64,000 nt of DNA from assembly GCF_001713375.1 (NCBI RefSeq), contig NZ_CP016449.1, positions 3,472,001-3,536,000 on the forward strand. Direction: 5' to 3'. Of this stretch, positions 24,862 to 34,282 are shown in pieces (the stretch's first letter is position 1; every line of letters begins with the position of its first letter). The notes beneath the pieces were generated by a model. The model did no database searches. It was not told the DNA's origin and worked only from the letters and a program-made list of their open reading frames with translations. The position numbers and the translations under genes were made by a program. The stretch is from Hydrogenophaga sp. RAC07. GTDB taxonomy: Bacteria > Pseudomonadota > Gammaproteobacteria > Burkholderiales > Burkholderiaceae_C.

Positions 24862-25515
24862 ATGACACGCTCGCTCACCACCGCCTGGCTGATCGCCGCC
24901 TTGCTTCCCCTGGCCGCCCAGGCCGCCACCGTGCAGGTGACGGTGCTCGGGCGCGACGGCAAACCGCTGGCCGACGCGGTGGTGGTCATCGAACCGGGCG
25001 CAGGCGCCAAGCCGGCCGCACCGGCACCGGTCTCCACCGTCATCAACCAGCAGAAGATGCAGTTCTTGCCGGGTACTGTGGTGCTGCCGGTGGGCTCCAA
25101 AGTGACCTTCACCAACCAGGACTCGTGGGAACACCATGTGCGGGGCACCCCCGCCGGCCTGGCCTCGCTGAATGCGGGCACGCAGCCCGGATTCGAACTG
25201 AGACTGGACGGAAAAGCAGACGGCAAGGAGCCGTCCAGCGCCGACGTAACGCTGACCAAGGCCGGCGCATTCCAGTTGGGCTGCCACTTGCATGGCTCCA
25301 TGCGCGGCTTCATCTTCGTGGCCGATTCCCCATGGACACTGCAGACCGACGCCAACGGCATGGCCACGGTGCAAGGCGTTCCCGAGGGCGCGGCCAAAGT
25401 GCGCGTGGTCCATGCCGACCAGCTCATCGAAGGGCCTCCCATGGCCGTCAACATCACGCCGGTCACGGCGTTGAACCTGCCCACGCAGGTGCAACCACGG
25501 CGGCGTCGGCCGTGA
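24862..25515 (+). CDS. Cupredoxin (plastocyanin/methylamine-utilisation-like), periplasmic
   Basis: A 217-residue exported protein with a signal ending AAQAA. Type 1 copper ligands are visible: His in FTNQDSWEHHVRGT (about residues 82-95), then Cys, His and Met in LGCHLHGSMRGFIFV (about 134-148), the usual C-x2-H-x2-M order. A carboxypeptidase-like beta domain surrounds this core (WTLQTDANGMATVQGVPEGA). It probably shuttles electrons in the periplasm, possibly to or from the globin encoded just upstream. It ends in a basic tail (QPRRRRP). Confidence 0.85.
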   Translation: MTRSLTTAWLIAALLPLAAQAATVQVTVLGRDGKPLADAVVVIEPGAGAKPAAPAPVSTVINQQKMQFLPGTVVLPVGSKVTFTNQDSWEHHVRGTPAGLASLNAGTQPGFELRLDGKADGKEPSSADVTLTKAGAFQLGCHLHGSMRGFIFVADSPWTLQTDANGMATVQGVPEGAAKVRVVHADQLIEGPPMAVNITPVTALNLPTQVQPRRRRP

Positions 25516-25609
25516 ATGTGACGCGCACCACTCACAATAACGAACGAAGAAACGCAGTCTGTAGGGAAATCATTTCATTTCCGTTAAATGCGTTCCGCGC
25601 TTCCTAACT

Positions 25610-27247
25610 AGTCGTCCCTGAAGAATCCCCGGAGGCCGCATAAACACTGGACTTTCGGGTGATTGCCGATGGCCGAGACTCCCAGTTTGAATTCCAATAG
25701 GGGCAAACTTCTGGGAGTTCTGCCGTGCTGTTTGCCTGTGCCGCCACCGATGATTTCTTCCGTTCGCGCATCGATCACATGATCGACCTGCGCCATCCGC
25801 TGGCTGTGCTGGCCTCGCGCATGCCCTGGCAGGAGATCGAAGCGCGGGTAGCCCAGGTCTTGTCTCGCAGGGGCCGCGCTGGTGTGGCCATGCCCGATCT
25901 GGATCTCTTCGGTGAACAGGTGCAGCGTGCCGCTGTCCCCAGCAACGCAGGACGCCCCCATGTGCAGCTGCGCATCATGATCGCGCTGCTGTACCTCAAA
26001 CACGCCTTCAACGAGTCCGACGAGGGCGTCGTTGAGCGCTGGGGCGAGACGCCAACGTGGCAGTTCTTCTCGGGCCAGGCGTACTTTGAACATCGCCGCC
26101 CCTGCGACGCCACCACCCTGATCAAGTTCCGCCAGCTCCTGGGTGAGGAAGGTGTCGAAGAACTGCTGGCGCAGACCATCAACGTGGCTGTTGCTCTGAA
26201 GCTGATCAAACCGCAGGAGTTCGCCCGCGTGATCGTGGACAGCACGGTACAGCACAAGGCCATTGCTCACCCCACCGACAGCCGCTTGCTGGAGACCGCG
26301 CGCGCCAAACTGGTGGAGGCGGCCAAGGACGCCGGGGTCGATCTGAAGCAGACCTTTGCCAAGGAGGGCAAGGAGCTGGGCCGCAAGGCTGGGCGCTACG
26401 CACATGCCCGCCAGTTCACGCGCATGCGCCGGGCCATCAAGCGCCAGCGCACCATCGTTGGCCGCCTGCAGCGCGAGATTGACCGCAAGGCCAGCGCCAT
26501 CGGGCAAGCTGTGCGGGAGGCGCTCGCTGAGACGTTGAACAAGGCCCGGCGCATCGTGTTCCAGAGCGGCCAACGCAAAGCGGCGGATGGACAGCCCAAG
26601 CTCTACGCCTGGCACGCGCCCTAGGTGGACTGCATCAGCAAGGGCAAGGCGAGAACGCCCTACGAGTTCGGGGTGAAGGTGGGCATTGCCAGCACGCTGC
26701 GGGGCAACCTGATCGTGGGCGCGCGTGCATTCCACGGCAACCCGTACGACGGCCACACCTTGGCCGAGCAGCTGGAGCAGGCCACGATCCTGATACAAGA
26801 CAGCGCAGCCAAACCAGCGACGGCCTTCGTGGATCTGGGCTACCGGGGCGTGGACGCGGATTTGCCCGGTGTGCACATCGTGCATCGGGGCAAGGCCAAG
26901 CGGATCAGCGAACAAGAGAGAAAGCTGCTCAAACGGCGCCAGGCCATCGAACCGATCATTGGTCACCTCAAGAGCGACCACCGCATGGAGCGCTGTCACC
27001 TCAAGGCTGCAACTGGCGACCGGCTGCACGCGGTGCTGTGCGCGGCGGGCTACAACATCAAATGGCTGCTGCGCATGATCGCAAGGAAGGGAGTGGCCTT
27101 CCTGCAGCGGCTTTATTTGCGCCTGTGCCAGATCGCGGGGCTATCGCCGAACTGCTCTCGGATGGCGCGCAAGTCGCTTGTTCACGCGCTCAGCAGCTCT
27201 GCCCCTCGTTTGGCCTTGGCGTCAAACTGAATAAATCAGGGCCGACT
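25610..27247 (+). mobile_element. IS5-family insertion sequence
   Basis: Terminal repeats begin agtcgtccctga (left) and agtcggccctga (complement of the right end). A 3-bp duplication act stands at 25607-25609 and 27248-27250. The 1.64-kb element carries one long transposase frame interrupted by a single amber codon. Boundaries rest on the repeats and duplication that I can read. Confidence 0.7.
25725..27230 (+). pseudogene. IS5-family transposase interrupted by an in-frame TAG
   Basis: A 501-codon frame from a GTG at 25725. The N-terminal region (DFFRSRIDHMIDLRHPLAVL, then GRPHVQLRIMIALLYLKHAF) and DATTLIKFRQLLGEEGVEEL are typical. The first catalytic Asp is in VIVDSTVQHKAIAHPTD. The amber codon at 26622-26624 falls between YAWHAP and VDCISKGKARTPYEF, where relatives carry Glu (GAG to TAG by one change). 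The second half holds VDLGYRGVDADLPGVHI (second Asp) and EPIIGHLKSDHRMERCHLK (Glu). Apart from the stop it looks intact. It would need suppression or reversion to move. Confidence 0.85.
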
Positions 27248-27250
27248 ACT

Positions 27251-28373
27251 GAGCATTTCCCCATTCAAGCTGGATCAACGAGCACGGTTCGCTTGGGTGC
27301 TGCCCGGCCCTACCGCGAAATCAATCTCCAACGCAATTTCGGTGAACGCCAAAGACCGGGGCGCCATGCGCTGGTTGGCCAAACTGGCTTCCATGGGCGC
27401 TGAGCTGGTTCAACTCGAACACGGCATGCTTGATGACCCTGTGAGGTTGGGCCTCGCTTTGCGGCATAGGCTGATCGATCTGAGCTTGGCTAGTCCATGC
27501 GGACGGATTCGCTGGCGGGATATAGAACCCTCGCTTGATCTGCTTTCTAAACGCCAGTTGACGCTACCCGAGATGCAGCACCTGGCAGACGCGGAGCTTC
27601 TCAAGGCACAGCTGATGCGGGCGCTTTCGGGACGTTCGGTGACGCACCCACTGCGCTGGCTGCTCTGGTGTTCGATCTGGTTCAAAGACCTCCAGACACT
27701 AAAGGTATCTTACGACGAGTCAGCACCGACCCAGGATGTGCAACCCGCCCCAGCCACCATCCCCACCGCCATCACTCATGGCCCCAATGCATGGCAGGCA
27801 ACGGTTCTGTCTGAGGCATGCGCGGGAGAGATCAGTATGTCTCGCGCAGCCCAGCAAGCCGGCGTCTCATACAACACGTTCACAGCGTGGGCGAGCGCGC
27901 AAGGAACTGAGGCCATCCACCGCCCCAAAAAACTCACCCCCGAAATTCGCGAAACGATCGTCACCCGTCTCCAACTGGGTCACGAAAAAAGCCAGTTGGC
28001 CAAAGGGCTAGGGTTGTCGATCGAGACGATCACCCGTGTCCTCCGAACCACCCCAGGTCTGCAAGAACAGTGGCACCAGTCCCGCTTTGACCTCCGACGT
28101 GCTGCGGCTCGGTCAGACTGGCTTCGACTTCGCCAAGGTGAAGATGGTCTCACTACCAAAGTGGCCCGAAGAATAGTGCCTGCAACTTACGCTTGGCTAT
28201 ATCGAAACGATCTGCAGTGGCTGGAGGATTCAGGTCAAACAAGCAATGCACCGAGTCGCGGGAACCATGCAAAGCAGAGGCTGAAAAATGCAAAACAGCG
28301 GCGGTCAAGGGCAGTCGAGCGACTTCTCGATGTGCGTGAAGGGTCGTTTGGCAACCAGTTTCACAGAACTTGA
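27251..28373 (+). pseudogene. C-terminal part of a TnsD/TniQ-like transposition protein
   Basis: The frame is open from the IS5 edge (27251) to 28373, about 373 residues. A GTG at 27297 could restart it. Two helix-turn-helix-like regions (VSYNTFTAWASAQ; LGLSIETITRVLRTT) are followed by RSDWLRLRQGEDG...ATYAWLYRNDLQWLED, which matches the end of TnsD, the target selector of Tn7-like transposons. THPLRWLLWCSIWF is also TnsD-like. The zinc-finger TniQ part is absent. Removing IS5 and one act copy leaves a TAA stop immediately upstream, so the gene was already truncated before IS5 arrived. No tnsABC is seen. Confidence 0.5.
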
Positions 28374-28734
28374 ACCGCGAAACTTGCAGCTATGCTTCTC
28401 TCCTGATCTCAGGGTCCGCTTGGCAGCGACAGCCGACTTTGTGATTGGAAAGCTGAGCCCGCAGTCGTTGCCGCATTTCGGTCATCCAGGACCAGGCAAT
28501 TTAAGGAGTTGAGTGTCAGCTCGTGAGGGTGCTGCAGACGTTGGAGCGCAGTGCGGCGCCTCAACAGCGACAAGCTCGTCTAGCTGCATGATGCGTCAAG
28601 CTCCGTCTCGCTCATACGTCCACCACTACTGAGAAGACTTCCAGTCGGCTGGTGGAATTTTCACGGAGGACATGTGGAGCGTGAGAGCATCTGAAGTGCA
28701 GACAAGGCACCACCCCGTCCCAGCTCCAGACCTG
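28374..28734. other. Region without a recognised gene
   Basis: No supported frame lies between the TnsD-like fragment and the terminator of the DUF4148 gene. Confidence 0.4.
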
Positions 28735-28760
28735 AAAAAGCCCCCTGAAACAGGAGGCTT
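28735..28760 (-). terminator. Rho-independent terminator of the DUF4148 gene
   Basis: On the minus strand, arms aagcctcctg and caggggg-ctt (one mismatch, loop ttt) are followed by a T5 run. It lies 36 bases past the stop codon of the DUF4148 gene. Confidence 0.7.
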
Positions 28761-28795
28761 CGTTCGACAACGAAAGTTGGGCGCGATTGCCTTGC

Positions 28796-29137
28796 TCAGC
28801 CGCCTTGGTTTTGAAGTTTGGCGCGGGCCAGGCTGCCGTCCATGTGGGCTTTGGCCAACTCGTCCTGGACTTGCGCACGGGTCTTTCCCATCGCAGCAGG
28901 GCGATCGGGGTACGCGCTGGGGTTCAGCTGGTAGGCGGTCAGTCCGCGCTCGCTGTCCGTGATGATGTCGCCGACGCGGATGGCTTCGGCGAGTTCGGCC
29001 TTCACCTGCGCGCGGGTCTTCATGCTTACGCTGGAGGTTTTGTCGGCGGGGTAGTTGTTGCCACCTGCAGCAAAAGCGGAGCCCGCGCCCAGTGCGGCGA
29101 GGGTGAAGAGGGCTGTGGAGAGAATGGATTTTTTCAT
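28796..29137 (-). CDS. DUF4148 domain protein, exported
   Basis: A 113-residue protein from the ATG at 29135-29137 (MKKSILSTALFTLAALGAGSAFA is the signal region). The two DUF4148 repeats are visible: KTRAQVKAELAEAIRVGDI and KTRAQVQDELAKAHMDGSLA. The linker is TAYQLNPSAYPDRP. Such proteins are small, periplasmic and abundant in Burkholderiales; their function is unknown. A terminator lies at 28735-28760. Confidence 0.88.
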   Translation of the reverse strand: MKKSILSTALFTLAALGAGSAFAAGGNNYPADKTSSVSMKTRAQVKAELAEAIRVGDIITDSERGLTAYQLNPSAYPDRPAAMGKTRAQVQDELAKAHMDGSLARAKLQNQGG

Positions 29138-29586
29138 GAGGGGTCGATCAAAAAGGTTGATGAGAATTGCATGTCGCACACTGGATACGCACGAAACTTC
29201 CAAATGGATGCACTAACCAGTCTGTTTTGTTACCAATCAGTACAATTTCGTACGTAGGGTGTCGACCAAACAAAGAAATGCTCCTCCATCCTTTCGCTTT
29301 AGTAGAGCGTTCAACCAGCGTGCGTCAGAAATCGATGTCTTCAAACCCAGGCCTTATGTTCAGCAGCAACCTTCAGAGTTGATGAAGGTAGGTCTTCCCA
29401 ACAAGTCGTGTCCTGCGGCGTCAGTAAGCTCAGTCACATCTCAAAGTCGCGCTGCGGATGCGGCGACCAACCGGGTGCAACGCCCCACACACCTCTGGGT
29501 CGCGAGGAAACATTTATCAATTTCGTTCAGCTTCGGTTCACCCACTTCTTTCTAAGCTCCGTCTCACCTCAACCAAGGAGCTTTCC
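29138..29586. other. Divergent intergenic region
   Basis: 449 bp between the divergent DUF4148 and 17-kDa-antigen-like genes. It must hold both promoters, but I cannot assign clear -35/-10 boxes, and I see no small gene. Confidence 0.4.
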
Positions 29587-30207
29587 ATGAAACGTACTTC
29601 CATTCTTTGTCTGACCACATTGCTGGCAGCGGGCGTCCAAGCCCAGACCTTCAACGACACTGCCCGCGTGCGCAATGTCGAACCGCGGTACGAGAACATC
29701 TCCGTGCCGCGCAACGAGTGCACCAGCCAGTGGGTGACCGAGCAGCAACCCGTGGCGGCTTCGCGCAACTACGGGGGGTTGGCGGTTGGCGGTGTGGCCG
29801 GCGCCTTGCTCGGCAACCAGGTTGGCAAGGGCCGCGGCCGCGATGCCGCCACCGCGCTCGGTGCCGTGGTCGGCGCGCTGGCAGCCGAGCATTTTGCGAA
29901 CCAGAACAACTGGGGTGGTGGCTACCAGCAGGCATCCCAGCCGCAGCAGCGCCAGGTGCAGAACTGCCGCACTGTCAACGACGTGCAGTCCCGCCTTACG
30001 GGCTACCAAGTCGAATACGAGTACCGCGGCCAGGTCTACAACACGGTGACCCGCGAGAACCCAGGCCGCACCTTGCCGATTCGCGTTTCATTCACTCCGG
30101 TTGAGAGCGAGTACCAAGGTGGACGCCAATACCAGGGTGGACGCGAATACCAAAGCAGGCGTGATGAACGTGGCGGACGCGAATACCTCGATACTTACAA
30201 CCGATGA
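29587..30207 (+). CDS. Glycine-zipper 17-kDa surface antigen-like protein
   Basis: A 206-residue exported protein with the start at 29587 after aggagctttcc. The signal ends AGVQAQ. A glycine-zipper 2TM motif (GGLAVGGVAGALLGNQVGKG, then AATALGAVVGALAAEHF) lies at about 60-100. It is preceded and followed by Cys (NECTSQW, QNCRTV) and the region TGYQVEYEYRGQVYNTVTRE, typical of the rickettsial 17-kDa antigen family. The C-terminus has short repeats rich in Gly, Arg and Tyr (EYQGGRQYQGGREYQ). It probably resides in the cell envelope. Its stop overlaps the next start (ATGA). Confidence 0.85.
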   Translation: MKRTSILCLTTLLAAGVQAQTFNDTARVRNVEPRYENISVPRNECTSQWVTEQQPVAASRNYGGLAVGGVAGALLGNQVGKGRGRDAATALGAVVGALAAEHFANQNNWGGGYQQASQPQQRQVQNCRTVNDVQSRLTGYQVEYEYRGQVYNTVTRENPGRTLPIRVSFTPVESEYQGGRQYQGGREYQSRRDERGGREYLDTYNR

Positions 30208-30440
30208 ACACATTTGCCAGACTCCTCTGCGCCACCGTGCTGGTGGTGTCCAACCTGGCCTGGGCCGATCTGACCCGCGACGACGCGGCTGCAGTGGCCC
30301 AGCGGGCCAGTGGCGGCCGCGTGCTGTCCGTTGAGAAGCTCGAGTCTTTGGGCCAGCCGGTATGGCGCATCAAGGTGGTCACGCCGGCTGGTGAGGTCCG
30401 CGTGATCCAGGTGGATGTCGTCACAGGCCAGACCCGCTAA
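30204..30440 (+). CDS. Small exported PepSY-domain protein
   Basis: A 78-residue protein with a signal ending NLAWA (about residue 21). A single PepSY fold follows: LTRDDAAAVAQRASGGRVLSVEKLE, then VWRIKVVTPAGEVRVIQVDVVTG. PepSY proteins of this size commonly accompany two-component systems and may modulate the kinase. Here the response regulator follows 26 bp downstream and the previous gene overlaps by 4 bp, so all four genes at 29587-32466 may form one operon. Confidence 0.85.
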   Translation: MNTFARLLCATVLVVSNLAWADLTRDDAAAVAQRASGGRVLSVEKLESLGQPVWRIKVVTPAGEVRVIQVDVVTGQTR

Positions 30441-30466
30441 GGCCAGCCTGCTGCAGCTTCAGCCCA

Positions 30467-31138
30467 ATGCGCTTGTTACTGATCGAGGACGATGCCGCGC
30501 TGCGGCTCACCTTGGCCCGCCAGCTGGAGGCCGATGGCTACCGGGTCGACCAGGCCAAGGACGGCGAAGAGGGCCTGTTTCTGGCGAGCGAGTACCCGGT
30601 CGATCTTGTCATCGTTGACCTGGGGTTGCCCAAGCTGAACGGGCTGACCATCGTGCAGCGCCTGCGGCAGGAGGGAAGCGGTCTCCCCATTCTGATCCTC
30701 ACCGCGCGCGGCAGCTGGCAAGACAAAGTGGTGGGCCTGGAAGCCGGGGCAGACGATTACCTCGTCAAGCCCTTCGAATATCCGGAGCTGGCAGCGCGAC
30801 TCAAGGCCTTGCTGCGGCGCTCGCTGGGGTCCTCCACTGGCGTGCTGGCGCTCGGCCCCCTCAACATCGACCCGTCGGCGCAGGCTGTACGGCTCAGCGG
30901 CGCGGTGCTGGAGCTCACGGCGTTCGAGTACCGCCTGCTCGAGTACCTTGTGCGCCAGCGCCCGTCCATCGTCACCAGGCAGGCGCTGTCGGACTACCTG
31001 TACCCGCACGGGGAGGACCGCGACAGCAACGTGCTCGAAGTGCTGGTGGGTCGCCTGCGGCGCAAGCTCGACCCCGACGGCAGCGTCGGCCCGATCGAGA
31101 CCGTGCGGGGGCGGGGCTACCGGTTCACCCTCGAATGA
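30467..31138 (+). CDS. OmpR-family response regulator (PhoP/QseB-like)
   Basis: A 223-residue regulator. The receiver has LLIEDDA at the start, the phosphorylated Asp51 in LVIVDLGLPKLNG, Thr near ILTARG, and Lys in DDYLVKPFEYPEL. The winged-helix effector (about 130-220) contains LELTAFEYRLLEYLVRQ, then SNVLEVLVGRLRRKLD and the terminal IETVRGRGYRFT. It overlaps the kinase gene by 4 bp (ATGA), so the pair is translationally coupled. Confidence 0.93.
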   Translation: MRLLLIEDDAALRLTLARQLEADGYRVDQAKDGEEGLFLASEYPVDLVIVDLGLPKLNGLTIVQRLRQEGSGLPILILTARGSWQDKVVGLEAGADDYLVKPFEYPELAARLKALLRRSLGSSTGVLALGPLNIDPSAQAVRLSGAVLELTAFEYRLLEYLVRQRPSIVTRQALSDYLYPHGEDRDSNVLEVLVGRLRRKLDPDGSVGPIETVRGRGYRFTLE

Positions 31139-32466
31139 AGGCCGGCTACTCCATCCGTACCCGCCTGCTTCTGGGTGCTGCGGTGGTACTGCTGACATTT
31201 ATGGCCGGCGCGGGGCTGGCGGTGCAGCGTGCGAATGCCGAAAGCGTGCGGGAGGCCTATTTCGGCAGGTTGCAGAGCACCATCTACCTGCTGCTGGCAG
31301 CTGCCGAACTTGATGCTGGCGGTTCGCTGGTGATGCCGCCCGAGTTTGCGGAGCCGCGCCTGTCGCTTCCGGGTTCCGGCCTGTACGCGGGTATCTACAA
31401 CGTGTTGCGCAGGGATCAGTGGCAGTCGGCATCGACCCTGGGCCTGCAGCCACCGTTCCGGCGCAGCCAGCAACCTGGTCAATGGCGCAACGAGACGGTG
31501 GATGAGGTCGGCAAGTCTTTCCTGTCGGTCAGCTATGCCGTCACTTGGAAAGCCTCTGCGCGTGAGGCACCGCTGGTGCTCACGGTGCTGGAAGACCGCG
31601 CGGCCTTCGACCGCGAAGTCGGTGCCTTCACCCGCACCCTTTGGCTCTGGCTGGGGGGTGCTGCCGTGCTGCTGTTGCTGGCGCAGCTGTGGCTGCTGCG
31701 GTGGGGCCTGGCGCCGCTGCGTCACGTGGCCAGCGAGATACGGCGTATCGAAGATGGCGGGCAATCGCGCATCGAGGGCCGCTACCCTACCGAAATCTCC
31801 AGCCTCACGGACAACCTGAACAACCTGATTGAGCAGGAGCGCGAGCGCCAGGCACGACATCGCGACGCGCTGAGCTTTCTCGCCCACAGCCTGAAGACTC
31901 CGCTTGCTGTTCTGCGCAGCGCCATGGCCGAGCCGGCGCAACTGCCAGCCATCGTAGCCCAGCAGGTGAGCCGCATGGATGACATCGTGCAGCACCAGCT
32001 GGGGCGCGCCATCGCCGGGGGCGCCGCGCGTTTTGCGCCGCCACTTCTGGTGGCGCCAATCCTGGAGCGCATTCGCGACGCGCTAGCCAAGGTGTATGCC
32101 GAAAGGGCATTGGACTTCAGCGTCGAGTGCCCAGCCGACCTGACCTGGCGCATCGACGAGGGCGACTTGTTCGAGATGCTTGGGAACCTGCTGGACAACG
32201 GGGCCAAGTGGGCGCGCACCCAGGTTCTGGTGCGGATATGGCGTGAGCCGATATCCATGTGCATCCGGATCGAGGACGACGGCCCTGGATTCAACGACAC
32301 CGAGTCAATCCTGCAGCTCCACGTACGGGGGGACGAGCGTATCCCCGGGCACGGAGTCGGGCTGGCAGTGGTGAGCGACCTGGTGGCCAGCCATCTGGGG
32401 GAGCTGAAGCTTTCTAGTAGCCCATTGGGCGGCGGGCGCGTTGACATCGTATTGCCGGTGCCCTGA
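31135..32466 (+). CDS. Sensor histidine kinase (PhoQ/QseC-like)
   Basis: A 443-residue inner-membrane kinase: TM1 about 9-29, a periplasmic sensor domain of about 140 residues, and TM2 about 169-188. A HAMP segment follows, then the H-box FLAHSLKTPLAVL with His251. The N-box is DLFEMLGNLLDNGAKWA. G-boxes are IEDDGPGFND and HGVGLAVVSDLV. The N-box with Asp-Asn-Gly-Ala-Lys-Trp matches PhoQ-like kinases. It is paired with the regulator just upstream. The PepSY protein before it may be part of signal input. The signal is unknown. Confidence 0.9.
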   Translation: MKAGYSIRTRLLLGAAVVLLTFMAGAGLAVQRANAESVREAYFGRLQSTIYLLLAAAELDAGGSLVMPPEFAEPRLSLPGSGLYAGIYNVLRRDQWQSASTLGLQPPFRRSQQPGQWRNETVDEVGKSFLSVSYAVTWKASAREAPLVLTVLEDRAAFDREVGAFTRTLWLWLGGAAVLLLLAQLWLLRWGLAPLRHVASEIRRIEDGGQSRIEGRYPTEISSLTDNLNNLIEQERERQARHRDALSFLAHSLKTPLAVLRSAMAEPAQLPAIVAQQVSRMDDIVQHQLGRAIAGGAARFAPPLLVAPILERIRDALAKVYAERALDFSVECPADLTWRIDEGDLFEMLGNLLDNGAKWARTQVLVRIWREPISMCIRIEDDGPGFNDTESILQLHVRGDERIPGHGVGLAVVSDLVASHLGELKLSSSPLGGGRVDIVLPVP

Positions 32467-32814
32467 GGTGCATGCTGCTCAAGGCACGGTAAACATGGAC
32501 TGCTAGAGATAGCGGAGCGCCGGCCCGTCAGGTGGACCAAGGCCCTGGGTCAAATCTGGGCGCATTGCGTTTTGGGCCAAGCGAGCGCTAGCCTGCTGCC
32601 CTAATGTTCAACCGCCGTGTCTCGTGGCATCCTGCTGGTCTGAGTCACGCATCGATCGCGGTATGACCGTCGAGATGAACTGTCGAGGGCTCAAGCCGGC
32701 AGTCCGGTCGCACCAATTTTGGCCTTAGCCCGGGCTGCCGTGTGGCACAAGAGCCTTGTCAGCCTTTGATTTCTCGACTGCGCCAAAGCATCTACTTTGG
32801 CGCCCTACGAAAAA
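32467..32814. other. Convergent intergenic region
   Basis: 348 bp between convergent kinase genes. No coding frame or clear terminator with a T-run was found. Confidence 0.4.
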
Positions 32815-33984
32815 TCACCGCAGTGCTTGTTCTGCCGTCGCAGCAGTGAGGTTGATCTGCGAAAACACGAGTGTGAACTCCGCTCCCTCGCCAGGAGAAC
32901 CCTTGGCGCCAACAGCGCCGCCGTGACGCTCAACGATCCGGCGCACATTCGCCAAGCCCATCCCTTCGCCAATGAACTCGTCATTGGAATGCAAGCGCCG
33001 GAATGGTTTGAACAGTTGGTCAGCCAGCCTCGAATCAAAGCCAGCTCCGTTGTCCGTGAAACGGATCTCGGTTGCGCCAAAGTCAGAAGCTCCGACCTGA
33101 ACAGCGATGTGAGCGACCTCTTTTCCCGCTGTGTATTTGATGGCGTTGCTGAGCAAGTTAACGAAGGCCTGGAGCAGCAAGCCCTTTTGGCCCAATATGC
33201 AAGGCAGCGGACCGGTGTCCCAAACGATGTTGCGGCCCTGCGTGAGGGAGCTAACGGCAGTCAGTGCGTCCCGCAGCACTGTATCGAGCTCGACAGGCAC
33301 CAACTCCATGGGCTGAACGCCCAGGCGAGCGAAATCCAGCATGTCTTTCACCATGCGAAGCGCCAGATCTCCCGACTCGACGCCCAGTCCTAGCAACTTC
33401 GGATCGGGCAACGCTTGGTTGATCGCGTCTTCCCGGGCCATTTCCAGGATCCCGCGCATGTTGACAAGGGGTCCACGCAGGTCGTGCGAAATTCGAGCAG
33501 CGAAGGCATCCAGCTCACCGTTCACCGCCACAAGCTGTTCAAACTGCCTCTGAACCTCAGCTTCCAAGCGGCGATTGCTCGCGCGCAATCGCTGCACTTC
33601 CAGTGCTCGTTCGATCACCGGGAGAAGCGTGCTGGCGCGAAAGGGTTTTTGTATGCAGTCGATGGCGCCGTTTCGCATGGCCTCCACCACCGAGGGAACG
33701 CTTGCATTTCCTGTCATCAGCACCACAACCAAGTCAGGGGCTACGTTTTGGAGAAGACGGGTGAGTTCTATGCCGTCCATCTCCGGCATTTGAAGGTCTG
33801 TCAGGACGAGATGGAAGGTGGTGGATGATGCCCGTTGCAACGCGACTGCCGGGCTGTCGCAGGCCTCGACCTCGTATCCCTCATCACTCAACGTATCCAG
33901 CAATGCATCGCGCTGCGCAGGATCGTCGTCGACGACCAGCAGCCTGGCGCCTGATGGGGTCAACGGTGCGTTCCTGGAGAGCAT
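32815..33984 (-). CDS. Receiver-histidine kinase protein (REC then kinase)
   Basis: A 389-residue soluble protein, taking the ATG at 33982-33984 (MLSRNAPLTPSG); a GTG 87 bases upstream is an alternative. The N-terminal receiver (about 12-128) has LLVVDDDPAQ, Asp63 in LVLTDLQMPEMDG and Lys in DCIQKPFRA. A helical linker leads to HisKA with His167 (ARISHDLRGPLVNM). The ATPase follows: AFVNLLSNAIKYT, IRFTDNGAGFD, GEGMGLANVRRIVERHGG. With no membrane or PAS sensor, it acts as a phosphorelay intermediate whose kinase is controlled by its own receiver. It is divergent from the large hybrid kinase, 298 bp apart, so the two may be one system. Confidence 0.88.
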   Translation of the reverse strand: MLSRNAPLTPSGARLLVVDDDPAQRDALLDTLSDEGYEVEACDSPAVALQRASSTTFHLVLTDLQMPEMDGIELTRLLQNVAPDLVVVLMTGNASVPSVVEAMRNGAIDCIQKPFRASTLLPVIERALEVQRLRASNRRLEAEVQRQFEQLVAVNGELDAFAARISHDLRGPLVNMRGILEMAREDAINQALPDPKLLGLGVESGDLALRMVKDMLDFARLGVQPMELVPVELDTVLRDALTAVSSLTQGRNIVWDTGPLPCILGQKGLLLQAFVNLLSNAIKYTAGKEVAHIAVQVGASDFGATEIRFTDNGAGFDSRLADQLFKPFRRLHSNDEFIGEGMGLANVRRIVERHGGAVGAKGSPGEGAEFTLVFSQINLTAATAEQALR

Positions 33985-34282
33985 GACGAAGCTTCGGCCT
34001 CGGGTAATGAGTTGGCTACAGATTAAAACGCGACAAGGAACAAGGTGACGCGATGAAACGTTATCACCCAAATGCGATTAGGCGCAAAAAGGGCGTCGTG
34101 TTTTTCCGTCTTAGCGTGAACTGTGCCCACCTCTCTCTACAAACAGTCGTCGCTCGCACGATGTTGGTGATGAAATCAAGCAGTTCAGGCCTCGAACAAT
34201 CCGAAACTTTGATTCGTTCGTCTGACGGTAGATGCAAACTCGACACCCATAGTCCGTGGACAAACCACACCCAGACACCAAC

